Below are positions 1-8,759 of a DNA stretch of 64,000 nt, piece after piece (position 1 is the stretch's first letter; every line of letters begins with the position of its first letter). Position numbers and translations under genes: made by a program. Origin of the DNA: Oryzisolibacter propanilivorax. GTDB lineage: Bacteria; Pseudomonadota; Gammaproteobacteria; Burkholderiales; Burkholderiaceae_C. Location of the stretch: positions 62,001 through 126,000 of the forward strand of contig NZ_FNHP01000001.1 in assembly GCF_900103645.1 (NCBI RefSeq), in the 5' to 3' direction. The notes beneath the pieces were generated by a model that worked only from the letters and a program-made list of their open reading frames with translations, ran no database searches and was not told the DNA's origin.

Positions 1-1
1 G

Positions 2-769
2 GTGCAGCAGCTGATCGAGCTGCCGCAGTTCGCCGACCCGGCCAACTCCGGCCAGCTGTCGGGTCTGGGCTTCGGCGGCGGTGGCCTGCACCCGCGGCTG
101 ATCGACGAGTTCCTGGGCAAGTTTCCGGGGCGCATGTCGGGCATCGGCTTCGGCCTGACCGAGTCCAACGGCGTGTGCGCGGCCGGCTCTGGGCGCATGT
201 TCGAGGCGCAGCCGCGCAGCTCGGGCGTACTCTCACCGATCATCGAGGCGCGCATCGCCGATCTGGACGGCAGCGCCTTGCCGCCGAACCAGCCGGGCGA
301 GGTCTGGCTGCGCGGCGTGACGCTGATGCAGGGCTACTGGAACGAGCCGCAGGCCACGCGTTCAGCGGTGCAGGACGGGTGGTTCCGCACCGGCGACATC
401 GGGCAGGTGGACCGGTATGGTTTCCTGACCATCGTGGACCGCATCAAGGACGTGATCAACCGCAGCGGCGAGAAAATCGCCGCCGTCGAGGTCGAGGGCT
501 GCCTGATGCAGCACCAGGACCTGCAGGAGGCGGCGGTGTTCGCCCTGCCGCACGAGGTCACCGGCGAGCAGGTGGTGGCGGTGGTGGTCGGCAAGCCCGG
601 CGCCGAGGTCAACGAGGACGGGCTGCGCGAGTTCGTCGCCCAGCGCCTGGCTGGCTACAAGGTGCCCAGCCGCATCGTGGTGCGCGACGAGCCGCTGCCG
701 CGCAACCCGGCCGGCAAGATGCTCAAAGGGAACATGCGCAAGGAGTTGGCGCAGTTGCTGCAGCCCTGA
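2..769 (+). CDS. Acyl-CoA synthetase (AMP-forming), C-terminal part
   Basis: The 5' end lies outside the window, so only about 255 C-terminal residues are seen. They belong to the class I adenylate-forming family, which activates a carboxylate to its CoA thioester through an acyl-AMP. Visible motifs are GFGLTESNG (the A5 region), FRTGDIGQVDRYG with the hinge DRIKD that follows it, and the catalytic-lysine motif NPAGKMLK (K near residue 239 of the visible part). A strong terminator follows within 30 bp, so this closes an operon entering from upstream. Its place beside steroid-type catabolic genes suggests a substrate from that pathway, but the substrate cannot be read from the sequence. Confidence 0.9.
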   Translation: MQQLIELPQFADPANSGQLSGLGFGGGGLHPRLIDEFLGKFPGRMSGIGFGLTESNGVCAAGSGRMFEAQPRSSGVLSPIIEARIADLDGSALPPNQPGEVWLRGVTLMQGYWNEPQATRSAVQDGWFRTGDIGQVDRYGFLTIVDRIKDVINRSGEKIAAVEVEGCLMQHQDLQEAAVFALPHEVTGEQVVAVVVGKPGAEVNEDGLREFVAQRLAGYKVPSRIVVRDEPLPRNPAGKMLKGNMRKELAQLLQP

Positions 770-793
770 CACGCACGCAGATCCACCGTCCCG

Positions 794-827
794 GCCCGCC
801 CATGCGCTACGCATCGGCGGGCTTTTT
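794..827 (+). terminator. Rho-independent terminator after the acyl-CoA synthetase
   Basis: The stem GCCCGCC/GGCGGGC encloses a second inverted repeat ATGCG-CTA-CGCAT and is followed by five T. It separates the upstream operon from the DUF1329/DUF1302 transcription unit. The 343-bp gap 770-1112 holds this terminator, two operator copies and a promoter; I see no gene in it. Confidence 0.85.
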
Positions 828-872
828 CATGGCGCGGCACGTGGTACGCCCGCAACTGCGGGTCTGTCAGTA

Positions 873-884
873 GTCCTGTTGGAC
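873..884 (+). promoter_or_regulatory. Second copy of the cluster palindrome (GTCC-N4-GGAC)
   Basis: This copy lies exactly 81 bp upstream of the promoter-proximal site at 954-965. It sits in a longer direct repeat of about 28 bp, since both copies are preceded by GGGTCTGTCA. No good -10 element is seen about 33 bp downstream, so it is more likely an auxiliary operator than a separate promoter. Confidence 0.5.
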
Positions 885-953
885 GACCGGCGCGGCAGGC
901 GCTCGCCGCACGCCGCGCCCTCTGGCCGGGCGTGGCGTGCGGGTCTGTCATTA

Positions 954-995
954 GTCCCATCGGACGATGGGCCGGCGTGGCCCGGCCCCTAGCAT
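954..995 (+). promoter_or_regulatory. Predicted activated promoter of the DUF1329-DUF1302 operon
   Basis: The palindrome GTCC-N4-GGAC (954-965) is followed by GATG. A -10-like TAGCAT lies at 990-995, 33 bp from the palindrome centre. This puts the palindrome at about -42.5, a class II activator position next to a poor -35. The same layout recurs at 8683, 16006 and, on the other strand, 8639. Confidence 0.5.
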
Positions 996-1112
996 GACCC
1001 TGCAATCCGATGCCGTGGCACACCCGTGGCGGCCGGGCCGAGGCAGCCGGGACGGACCCGCAAATCTTGAATCCATTTGGCGAACCGGTTTCAACTCCAA
1101 GGAGAACTTTCA

Positions 1113-2492
1113 ATGAAATCCATGATGCGCAAGACCCCGATGGCGCTGGCGGCACTGCTGGTGCTGGCGGGCACTGCCTGGGCCAAGGTCCCGGCGGCCG
1201 AGGCCGACAAGCTGGGCAAGGAGCTCAACTGCAACGGCGGCATCAAGGCCGGCAACAAGGACGGCACCATTCCCGAATTCACCGGCAAATACGTCGGCAA
1301 GTTGCCGGGCGTGGACCAGCCCAAGCACAGCGGCGCGCATCCGGTGGACATCTACGCCAACGAAAAGCCGCTGTTCGTGATCACCGCCGAGAACATGGAC
1401 AAGTACGCGGACAAGCTCAGCGATGGTCAGAAGGCCATGCTGAAGAAGTACCCGACTACTTACAAGATGCCGGTCTATCCCGGCCACCGCGACTTCGCTT
1501 ACCCCGAGGACGTGTGCGCCGTGGTCAAGAAGAACGCGCTGGAGGCCGAGCTGATCGACGACGGCCTGGCCGTCAAGGCCGGCATGGGCGGTATCCCGTT
1601 CCCCATCCCGCAAAACGGCAACGAGGCGCTGTGGAACAACCTGATCCCGGCGCGCGCCTTCACCGAGAGCATCACGCGCGACGTGGCCAACGTACTGTCG
1701 GACGGCAGCATCGCTTGGGGCCGTCAGGAAAACCGCAACCTGGACGAGACCAGCACCCCGGCCAACCGCGGCAAACCGGTCGAGGGCCGCATGGCGTACT
1801 CGATGACGCGCGCGCTGCTGCCCGAGCGCGAGAAGGGCGGCGTGACCAACTCCACCGAGCCGCTGAACTTCAAGAAGGACAAGCGTCTGGCCTGGAGCTA
1901 TGACGCCGGCACGCGCCGCGTGCGCCAGGTGCCCGAGTACGGCTTCGACCAGCCGCTGGCCGGCTCGGGCGGCAAGATGACCATCGACTCCGACCGCCTG
2001 TTCAACGGCTCGCCCGAGCGCTACAACTGGAAGCTGCTGGGGCGCAAGGAGATGTTCATCCCGGCCAACGCCTACAAGATCCACGAGAAGACGGTCAAGT
2101 ACAAGGACCTGCTGACGCCCAACCACGCCAACCCGGACTTCATGCGCTACGAGCTGCGCCGCGTCTGGGCGGTGGAGGGCAACTTGAAGGACAACTACCG
2201 CCACCTGTACGGCAAGCGCGTGCTGTTCCTGGACGAGGACACCGGCCAGGCCGTGGCGTCCGACATGTACGACTCGCGTGGCCAGCTGTGGCAGCACGCC
2301 CTCATCAACTACTACTACACGCCGGACATCAATGCCTGGCACGCCGGCACGTCGTTCTATTACGACCTGAACAGCGGCAGCTACATCGGCTACAACTTGT
2401 TCCAGGAACGCCCCACCGGTCCGGTGCTGAACAAGGGTGATCTGGATCCGTCGATGTTCACGCCCCAGGCGGCGCGCAACATGGGCACCTGA
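1113..2492 (+). CDS. DUF1329 family exported protein
   Basis: This is a 459-residue protein with a clear Sec signal peptide: MKSMMRK, then a hydrophobic Ala/Leu stretch, with cleavage after AWA near residue 24. The mature part resembles DUF1329 proteins of Gram-negative bacteria, which are probably periplasmic or outer-membrane-associated. The start was chosen for AAGGAGA 8 bp upstream and the signal peptide. The family has no proven biochemical role. It recurs beside DUF1302 and MMPL genes in clusters for hydrophobic substrates, so a role in moving such a substrate across the envelope is inferred. The DUF1302 gene follows after 36 bp, almost certainly in one operon. Confidence 0.85.
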   Translation: MKSMMRKTPMALAALLVLAGTAWAKVPAAEADKLGKELNCNGGIKAGNKDGTIPEFTGKYVGKLPGVDQPKHSGAHPVDIYANEKPLFVITAENMDKYADKLSDGQKAMLKKYPTTYKMPVYPGHRDFAYPEDVCAVVKKNALEAELIDDGLAVKAGMGGIPFPIPQNGNEALWNNLIPARAFTESITRDVANVLSDGSIAWGRQENRNLDETSTPANRGKPVEGRMAYSMTRALLPEREKGGVTNSTEPLNFKKDKRLAWSYDAGTRRVRQVPEYGFDQPLAGSGGKMTIDSDRLFNGSPERYNWKLLGRKEMFIPANAYKIHEKTVKYKDLLTPNHANPDFMRYELRRVWAVEGNLKDNYRHLYGKRVLFLDEDTGQAVASDMYDSRGQLWQHALINYYYTPDINAWHAGTSFYYDLNSGSYIGYNLFQERPTGPVLNKGDLDPSMFTPQAARNMGT

Positions 2493-2528
2493 ACAGCCAA
2501 AACATTCAAAACGACTGAGGGAAACCAC

Positions 2529-4094
2529 ATGAAGACATCCAAGAAAACGCTCAAGCCCGTCGCACTGGCGGCAGTGCTGGCGCTGGGCGCAGGCCTGGCA
2601 CAGGCGGGGGAGACCATCGACCTAGGCGACGGCCTGAAGTTCGACTGGCGCCTGAACCTGAACTACACCCTGGGCGTGCGTGCCCAGGATCCGGCGAGCT
2701 TGCTGGCCAGCCCGGTGAGCAACGCCAACGGCAACGACGGCGACAACAACTTCAACAAGGGCTCGCTCACTGCCAATCGTCTGGCGGCGCTGTTCGAGAG
2801 CAAGCTGTCCAAGGGCCGCACTGGCCTGGTGTTCACAGCGTCCACGTTCTACGACGACGTGTACCACCGCGCCAACGACAACAACGCCGACCCGAGCAAC
2901 CCCAACAAGGTGAACAAGGCGCCGCCGTTCGACCGCTTCACCAGCGACACCGAGCGTTACCACGGCGGCTACACCCGGCTGCTGGACACCTACGCCTACA
3001 CCGGCTTCGACTTCGGCGACAACCGCCGCGCCACCATCCGCCTGGGCCGCCAGGTGGTGAACTGGGGCGAAGCCACGTTCTTCGCCAACATCTCGGCGGC
3101 GCAGGGGCCGTTCGATGGCACCAAGGCCGGCGTGCCGGGCACCGAGGTCAAGGAAGCTGTGCTCCCTGAAGACCAGATCTCGGCCTCGATCGAGATGAAC
3201 GAGAACTGGACGCTGCTGGGCCACGCCCAGTTCGGCTTCCACGAGACCATCGCCCCGGCGGTGGGCTCGTTCCTGAGCACATCCGACGTGGTCGGGCCCG
3301 GCGCCAGCTGCCTGGGTCCCTACACCGCCACCGGCGTGTGTGCCGGCGTGCGCCGCAGCGACGACATCCGTCCGTCCAAGACCGGCCAGTGGGGCATCGG
3401 TACGCGCTACCGCGTGACGCAGGAAACCGAGGTCGGCCTCTACTACCTGAACTACAACGAGCGCTCGCCGGCGCTGGTCATCGCGCCCGACTTCAGCCGC
3501 TACCAGATCCGCTACTTCGATGACGCCAAGCTGTTGGGCGGCACGGTGAGCACCTCGTTCGGCAAGCTGTCGGCCTATGGCGAGCTGACCTACCGCAAGG
3601 GCACGCCATCGTTGGTAGGCGCTGCTTCCAAGGCGGTGCGCTCCAACGTCACGCAGCTGAACCTGGGCGGCTTCTACAACATCGGCCGCACCCCCGTCGC
3701 CGACGACATGCAGCTGCTGGGCGAAATCTCCGCCGTGCGCGTCAACAGCGTGTCCGAGGGCTACAGCACCGACGATCTGAGCTTCAAGACCCGCAACGGC
3801 CTGGCGTTCTCGGGCACCTGGGTGCTGGGCTATCCCGGCATCTTCGAGGGCTGGGACCTGACGGTGCCCATCAGCTACCAGCGCCAGCTGCGTGGCCGCA
3901 CCCTCATCGGCGGCTTCGGCGGCGGCGAGGGCGACCACCGCTACAGCATCGGTGCCACCTTCGTGCGCAAGAGCAACCTGTCGATCAACCTGACCTACCT
4001 CGGCTACCTGGGTTCGCCCTCGCTGGACGCCAAGAAGTACCGCGTGCTGACCGACCGCGAGCAGTTCTCGGTGGCGCTCAAGTACTCGTTCTGA
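2529..4094 (+). CDS. DUF1302 family outer-membrane protein
   Basis: This 521-residue protein has a signal peptide (MKTSKKT then a hydrophobic core, cleaved after AQA near residue 26). The mature chain is rich in alternating aromatic and polar segments and ends in KYSF, a terminal aromatic typical of outer-membrane beta-barrels. DUF1302 proteins are predicted barrels, commonly paired with DUF1329. It is probably a channel or adhesion protein for hydrophobic compounds such as steroids or fatty acids; the substrate is inferred from neighbours only. GAGG lies upstream of the ATG. A terminator follows at 4128. Confidence 0.85.
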   Translation: MKTSKKTLKPVALAAVLALGAGLAQAGETIDLGDGLKFDWRLNLNYTLGVRAQDPASLLASPVSNANGNDGDNNFNKGSLTANRLAALFESKLSKGRTGLVFTASTFYDDVYHRANDNNADPSNPNKVNKAPPFDRFTSDTERYHGGYTRLLDTYAYTGFDFGDNRRATIRLGRQVVNWGEATFFANISAAQGPFDGTKAGVPGTEVKEAVLPEDQISASIEMNENWTLLGHAQFGFHETIAPAVGSFLSTSDVVGPGASCLGPYTATGVCAGVRRSDDIRPSKTGQWGIGTRYRVTQETEVGLYYLNYNERSPALVIAPDFSRYQIRYFDDAKLLGGTVSTSFGKLSAYGELTYRKGTPSLVGAASKAVRSNVTQLNLGGFYNIGRTPVADDMQLLGEISAVRVNSVSEGYSTDDLSFKTRNGLAFSGTWVLGYPGIFEGWDLTVPISYQRQLRGRTLIGGFGGGEGDHRYSIGATFVRKSNLSINLTYLGYLGSPSLDAKKYRVLTDREQFSVALKYSF

Positions 4095-4127
4095 CGCCTG
4101 GCGCGCAGCGCGCCCCCGCACCCTGCA

Positions 4128-4153
4128 GCCCGGCCCGCGCGCCGGGCTTTTTT
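4128..4153 (+). terminator. Terminator of the DUF1329-DUF1302 operon
   Basis: The stem GCCCGGC/GCCGGGC has a 6-nt loop and is followed by TTTTTT. Confidence 0.85.
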
Positions 4154-4535
4154 GCGTCCGCCGACGCGCCAGGAAAGGGTGCAGTGCTTCGCGCGGTGCG
4201 CGCCGGCTGCGCCATGCGGTTGCCGGCGCGGCCGCGGGGACGCAAACCCATGCGGTGGGCGAACTACTGCTCGATGCGCCCAGATGGCCAGAACCAGCAT
4301 TAAAAGCGGCCCAGGCCCTTACCAATCAAGGACCGGTTGCTATCAAAAGCCTTGCACCCTGTGGCCCGCGTTCCAGCATGCCTGCGGCGGCGGAATTTTG
4401 AGTCAAAACGCCTTTCAGCCATTGTGTTGCAAGGGTCTGTAGCTATTTTTTCCATAGCGCAGGGCGCATCTGTCGTGTCTTGGCGGCTCTCGACGTGGTC
4501 TGGGCGTGGCTCGCGGGGCAGGGCCGCCGGGCAAC
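4154..4535. other. Gene-free spacer between convergent operons
   Basis: No convincing gene is seen between the two terminators that bound this stretch. It is more AT-rich than its surroundings and carries one clear copy of the dispersed ~58-bp repeat (4402-4460). A degenerate second copy may begin near 4334, at GGTTGCTATC. Confidence 0.6.
4402..4460 (-). repeat. Dispersed TGCTAT/ATAGCTG repeat, copy 1
   Basis: Read on the - strand it shows GCGCTATGG, AATAGCT, then AATGGCTGAAAGGC and GTTTTGAC. This is the order shared by about ten copies in the window. See the finding on this repeat family. Confidence 0.65.
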
Positions 4536-4567
4536 AAAAAACCCGCGCAGCCGGAAAGCTGTGCGGG
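4536..4567 (-). terminator. Terminator of the YCF48-MMPL-SnoaL operon
   Basis: Read on the - strand, CCCGCACAGC pairs with GCTGCGCGGG (one G-U pair) and is followed by TTTTTTG. It lies 38 bp past the SnoaL-like stop codon. Confidence 0.85.
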
Positions 4568-4604
4568 CGGGAGGGGGCGGCGTGCGTGCGCCGGGCCCCG
4601 GCGG

Positions 4605-5072
4605 TCAGCCGCCGGGTTGCAGCACCGAGCGGTCGCCCAGCTCCAGCAACATGGACATGCGCCGGTGGTGGATGCGCCAGCCCGCGGGCGTGTGCGTCCA
4701 CTGGTCCTCGTAGAAACCGACTGCGTCGTAGCGCAGGGCAGCACGTCTGAGCAGGCCCTGGTGCACGGCGCGCACGTGGATGGTGCTGCGCGGCGGCGCG
4801 CTGCCGGCAGCGCCAGCGTCGACCTGCAGATTGCCCAGCAGGTGCTGCGTCGGCCCGCAGCCGTCCAGGTGGCTGCTGATCATGTGCCGCACCGCGTCCA
4901 CGCCGTGGCAGATGCGGCCGCAGTAGTCGGTGGTGCAGTCGGGCGTGAAGACATCGTCCAGCAGCGCCCAGTCACGGCCGTCGCAGGCGCGGGCGTAGCG
5001 CACCAGCACCTGCGCCAGTGCGTGCTCCAGCAGCAGCTGCTCGACAGTGGAGGGCGCAACAGCCGTACTCAC
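4605..5072 (-). CDS. SnoaL-like (NTF2-fold) protein
   Basis: This 155-residue protein has the small alpha+beta barrel pattern of the SnoaL-like/ring-hydroxylating-dioxygenase beta-subunit superfamily: YARACDGRDWALLDDVF near the N-terminus and GWRIHHRRMSML near the C-terminus. Such folds include ketosteroid isomerases and polyketide cyclases, so steroid or alicyclic chemistry is possible, but no catalytic residues can be assigned with confidence. The start is GTG, which overlaps the TGA of the MMPL gene (GTGA), showing translational coupling. It is the last gene of a three-gene operon. Confidence 0.8.
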   Translation of the reverse strand: MSTAVAPSTVEQLLLEHALAQVLVRYARACDGRDWALLDDVFTPDCTTDYCGRICHGVDAVRHMISSHLDGCGPTQHLLGNLQVDAGAAGSAPPRSTIHVRAVHQGLLRRAALRYDAVGFYEDQWTHTPAGWRIHHRRMSMLLELGDRSVLQPGG

Positions 5073-7534
5073 AGCTTGCCGTTCACGGGCGACTGCACTT
5101 CGGCGGCGCGCAGCATGCCGCCGCCCACGGGCGCTGCCGGTGCCGGCGCCGGCTGCTGCGGACTGCGGGCCCGGGCGCGCGCCTCGGCACGCTCCACGTT
5201 CAGCCAGCAGGCCATGGCCGGCAGCAGGAAGATTGCGCCCAGCATATTCACCAGGAACATGAATGCCAGCAGGATGCCCATGTCGGCCTGGAATTTCAGC
5301 GCCGAGAACGCCCAGGTGCCCACGCCGATGGACATGGTCAGCGCCGTGAACACGGCGGCGTTGCCGCGCTGGCGCATGGCGTCGTAGAAGGCCTCGCGCA
5401 GCGTCACCCCGTCGCGCTCGCGCAGGGCGTGCTGCAGGCTCTCGTACAGGTAGATGCCGTAGTCCACGCCCACGCCGACGCCCAGCGCGATGACCGGCAG
5501 GGTCGGCACCTTCAGGCCGATGCCCAGCAGCGCCATCAGCGCGTTGCACAGGATGGAGACCAGCGCCAGCGGCACGATGATGCACAGCACCGCGCGCCAG
5601 CTGCGGAAGGTGAGCCAACACAGGATGGTGATGGCGCCGAAGATCGAGCCCAGCATCTGCACCTCGGCGCGCTCGACCGCCTCGTTGGTGGCGGCGGCCA
5701 CGCCGGCGTTGCCCCCGGCCAGGCGGAAGCGCACGCCCTCGGTGCGGTCGGCAGCGATGAAGCGCTTGGCCTCGTCCACCACGTGCGTCAGGGTCGAGCC
5801 CTCGTGGTCCTTCAGGAACACCTGCACGTTCATGATCTTGCAGCTCTCGGTGTTCAGGCCCAGATCGGGCGACAGGCTCTTGGAGCCCGAGCGCAGCGCC
5901 GCCTCGGTGCGCTGCAGCGTCTGCCAGCGCGGGTTGCCCTCGTTGGTGCCGAAGGCGGCGATCTTGGCCAAGCGCGCCGACGAGGACACCGAGCGCACGC
6001 CGTCCACCCGGCTCATGTGTGTCTCGAAGCGGTCCACTGCGTTCATCACCTGCCAGTTGGAGCAGGCCTCGCCGGCCTCGGGCGCCTCGACATACACCGA
6101 CAGCACGTCCATGCCGATGGAGTAGTGCTTGATGATGTGGTCGTTGTCGACGTTGTAGCGCGACTCGGCGCGCAACTCGGGCGCGCCCGTGCCCACGTCA
6201 CCGGTGCGCAGGTGGCGCGAGCCCCAGGTGCCCACCGCCAGCAGCGCCATCGAGATCAGCAGCGTCCACAGCGCCGGGCGCGGCTCGGCCAGCACCGACA
6301 CGCGCCACCAGCGGGCGTTGCGGCCTTCGGCGTCGGTCACGGGCGCGACCATGGCGCTCTTTTCCAGGCGGATGTGCGCCAGCAGCGCCGGCAGGAAGAC
6401 CTTGTTGGTGATGATCATCAGGAGCACGCCCAGGCAGGCCGTCAGGCCCAGCTCGTGCACGATGGGGATGTCGATCAGCATGATGACCATGAAGCCCAGG
6501 GCGTTGGTGAGCAGCGCGAGCGTGCCGGGAATGGCCAGCTTGCGGATCGAATTCTCGGCCGCCAGTTGCGGGCTGCGGCCCACGCGCACGTCATGCTTCC
6601 AGGCGCCGGTCATCTGCACCGCGTGCGACACGCCGATGGAGAAGATCAGGAACGGCACCAGGATGGACATCGGGTCGATGCCGTAGCCGATTAGCGGCAG
6701 CAGGCCCAGCAGCCAGATCACCGGCAGCAGCGCCACCAGCAGGCCGACCACCGTCAGGTTGGTTGAGCGCGTGTACAGGCGCAGCAGCACGGCGGTGATG
6801 GCAAAGGCGATCACGAAGAAGGTGATGACGGTGAACAGCCCGTCCATCACGTCGCCCAGCACCTTGGAGAAACCGATGATGTGGACCTTGACCTTGTCGC
6901 TTTCGAACTGCGTGCGGATCTTCTCCAGGCGCTGCGCGACCTGGTGGTAGTCCAGCTTCTCGCCTGTCTTGGGGTCGATCTCCTGCAGGTCGGCGCGCAC
7001 CATGGCCGACTTCAGGTCGTTGCTGACCAGGCTGCCGATCTGCCCGGACTTGGCGACGTTGGAGCGCACGTGCGCCAGGCCCTCGGCGTTGGGCTCGAAG
7101 CGCGAGGGGATCAGCACCTCGCCCACGTAGCCGTCCTCGGTGATCTCGATGTAGCGCACGTTGGGCGTGAACAGCGAGTACACCTGGCCGCGGTTCACGC
7201 CGGGGGTGAAGAACACCTCGTCGGTGACGCCATGCAGCGCCTCCAGGAATTCCTTGTTGTAGATGTCGCCTTCGCCCTTCCACTCGACGCTGACCAGCAC
7301 CCGGTTGGCGCCCGAGAAAGTGCCCGAGTGCTGCAGGAAGGCCGCCATGTATTCGTGGCGCAGCGGGATGAGCTTGTTGAAGCCGGGGTCCAGGCGCGTT
7401 TGCAGCGCCGAGGCGGCCAGCAGGCCGGTAGCGATCAGGGTGAGCACGACGATGGTCTTGCTCCAGGAAATCATCCAGTGCGCCGTGGCCGCGATGAAGC
7501 GGTCCAGACGCGAGGTGGGAACGGGCAGCGTCAT
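5069..7534 (-). CDS. MMPL/RND-superfamily transporter
   Basis: This 821-residue inner-membrane protein has the RND-like two-fold layout. There is one N-terminal membrane span (about 20-45), a large periplasmic loop, five spans (about 240-390), a second span plus loop, and five further spans near the C-terminus. It ends in a soluble Pro/Ala-rich tail. MMPL proteins move lipids and other hydrophobic molecules using the proton gradient. The ATG overlaps the stop of the YCF48-like gene (ATGA). Together with DUF1302/DUF1329 it probably forms an envelope route for the catabolic substrate; direction of transport is unknown. Confidence 0.9.
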   Translation of the reverse strand: MTLPVPTSRLDRFIAATAHWMISWSKTIVVLTLIATGLLAASALQTRLDPGFNKLIPLRHEYMAAFLQHSGTFSGANRVLVSVEWKGEGDIYNKEFLEALHGVTDEVFFTPGVNRGQVYSLFTPNVRYIEITEDGYVGEVLIPSRFEPNAEGLAHVRSNVAKSGQIGSLVSNDLKSAMVRADLQEIDPKTGEKLDYHQVAQRLEKIRTQFESDKVKVHIIGFSKVLGDVMDGLFTVITFFVIAFAITAVLLRLYTRSTNLTVVGLLVALLPVIWLLGLLPLIGYGIDPMSILVPFLIFSIGVSHAVQMTGAWKHDVRVGRSPQLAAENSIRKLAIPGTLALLTNALGFMVIMLIDIPIVHELGLTACLGVLLMIITNKVFLPALLAHIRLEKSAMVAPVTDAEGRNARWWRVSVLAEPRPALWTLLISMALLAVGTWGSRHLRTGDVGTGAPELRAESRYNVDNDHIIKHYSIGMDVLSVYVEAPEAGEACSNWQVMNAVDRFETHMSRVDGVRSVSSSARLAKIAAFGTNEGNPRWQTLQRTEAALRSGSKSLSPDLGLNTESCKIMNVQVFLKDHEGSTLTHVVDEAKRFIAADRTEGVRFRLAGGNAGVAAATNEAVERAEVQMLGSIFGAITILCWLTFRSWRAVLCIIVPLALVSILCNALMALLGIGLKVPTLPVIALGVGVGVDYGIYLYESLQHALRERDGVTLREAFYDAMRQRGNAAVFTALTMSIGVGTWAFSALKFQADMGILLAFMFLVNMLGAIFLLPAMACWLNVERAEARARARSPQQPAPAPAAPVGGGMLRAAEVQSPVNGKL

Positions 7535-8532
7535 GGCTTGGCTCCTTGGGCGGTGTCCTGGCCGGTCTGCGCGGCCACGTTGTAGGGTTGCAGGCCGGCG
7601 TCGCTGGCGATCCAACCCTGGTCCTGGCCGGTCAGCAGCACGTCGGTGAGCGTGGCGCGACCCTTGGCGCGCTGCAGCGTGAAGCTCTTGCCACCGTCGC
7701 GGCTGATGCCCAGCATGCTGCCCTGGCCGACCAGCACGATGGCGCCGTCGGCCTGGCGTGCGTGGCCGAAGAAAGACACAGGCGCCGGCACCTGCGAGCG
7801 CACCCAGGGTGCATCCGGCGTGGCCTGGGTGAAGATGTTGCCGCGCATGCCGTAGATCAGCCAGCCACCGCCGTCCAGCGCCATGGCGCCGTAGAACGAG
7901 CCGTTGTAGAACGGCGTCTCGGCCTGCCAGCTGGCGCCGCCGTCGGCTGAATGCAGCACCAGCCCGCGCTCGCCCACGATCAGCCAGCGGCGGCCATCGG
8001 CACTGCTGACGATGCGGTTCAGGTGCTTGTCCTCGACCTGTTCGGGCAGCGTCAGCGGTTCCCAGGCCTTGCCACCGTCATGCGACACCAGCGCCTTGCC
8101 GAAAGCGCCTACGGTGATCCAGTCACCCGAGGGCAGGCGCGCCACCGACATCAGCGGCTCGCCGTTCTTTTCCTGGAACAGCACCTCCTGCCAGGTCTTG
8201 CCGCCGTCCTGGGTGCGCAGGATCCAGTCCTCGTGGCCGACGGCGAAGCCGGTCTTCTTGTCGGGCGCGAAGGCCATCGACACCAGCAGCGCCTGGCGCG
8301 GGTGGTCCACCGTGGCGGCTTGCCAATGTTGGCCCTGGTCCTCGGAGTACACGATGTCGCCCAGTGTGCCGGCGGCCAGCAGGCGGTCGCCGACCTGGGC
8401 CAGGTCGTTGAAGTGGGTGGTCTGCACGCCCAGGCTGGTGGCTGCCAGCGCGGGGGGGTGGCGAGGGGAAAAGGCGAAAACCGAGGCGGCAGCCACCAGG
8501 GCTGCGGCTCCGATGCCGACGGCAGTGTTCAC
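7531..8532 (-). CDS. YCF48/BNR-repeat protein, exported
   Basis: This 333-residue protein has an N-terminal hydrophobic segment (about 5-22) that serves as signal or anchor. It is followed by repeated Asp-box-like units such as SEDQGQHW, TQDGGKTW, SHDGGKAWE, SADGGASW and SRDGGKSF, typical of a seven-bladed beta-propeller related to the photosystem II assembly factor YCF48. In heterotrophs, genes of this type sit directly before an MMPL transporter, as here, and probably encode its periplasmic partner. No photosynthetic role is implied. It is the first gene of the - strand operon, driven by the promoter at 8599-8639. Confidence 0.85.
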   Translation of the reverse strand: MNTAVGIGAAALVAAASVFAFSPRHPPALAATSLGVQTTHFNDLAQVGDRLLAAGTLGDIVYSEDQGQHWQAATVDHPRQALLVSMAFAPDKKTGFAVGHEDWILRTQDGGKTWQEVLFQEKNGEPLMSVARLPSGDWITVGAFGKALVSHDGGKAWEPLTLPEQVEDKHLNRIVSSADGRRWLIVGERGLVLHSADGGASWQAETPFYNGSFYGAMALDGGGWLIYGMRGNIFTQATPDAPWVRSQVPAPVSFFGHARQADGAIVLVGQGSMLGISRDGGKSFTLQRAKGRATLTDVLLTGQDQGWIASDAGLQPYNVAAQTGQDTAQGAKP

Positions 8533-8598
8533 GGGGTCTCCTTGAAGCGGATGTGCCTGGGCCCGCGCTGCGCGCAGCCTGAAGGCTTCAAGGAGGCG

Positions 8599-8639
8599 AT
8601 TCTTGGTTTCGGGCCCCTGGCAACATCGTCCGAATGGAC
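8599..8639 (-). promoter_or_regulatory. Predicted activated promoter of the YCF48-MMPL-SnoaL operon
   Basis: On the - strand, GTCC-N4-GGAC (8639 to 8628) is followed by GATG. A -10-like AAGAAT lies at 8604-8599, 32 bp from the palindrome centre. The start codon is about 66 bp further on. This is the mirror of the site at 8683. Confidence 0.5.
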
Positions 8640-8682
8640 GTTTGCGTCGGCTCCTAAGGGTATGTCCCAGGGGGTGGTTTTA

Positions 8683-8724
8683 GTCTGCTCAGACGATGGT
8701 CGGCGGCGTCCGCTTTTCCACAAT
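8683..8724 (+). promoter_or_regulatory. Predicted activated promoter of the Ltp/DUF35-MaoC operon
   Basis: The palindrome GTCT-N4-AGAC (8683-8694) is flanked by TTTTA and GATGGT. A -10-like CACAAT lies at 8719-8724, 33 bp from the centre. The first start codon is at 8760. Confidence 0.55.
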
Positions 8725-8759
8725 GCAGACACACCAATTTCACCAAAAGGGCCACGCTT

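Noticed and set aside
1110-2528. A 472-codon open frame on the - strand opposite the DUF1329 gene
   Set aside because: It is an exact shadow of a gene with signal peptide and ribosome-binding site, and its product has the usual His/Val/Leu-rich shadow composition.
2622-4325. A 567-codon open frame on the - strand opposite the DUF1302 gene
   Set aside because: Shadow of the barrel protein; it runs through the terminator at 4128 and has no credible start.
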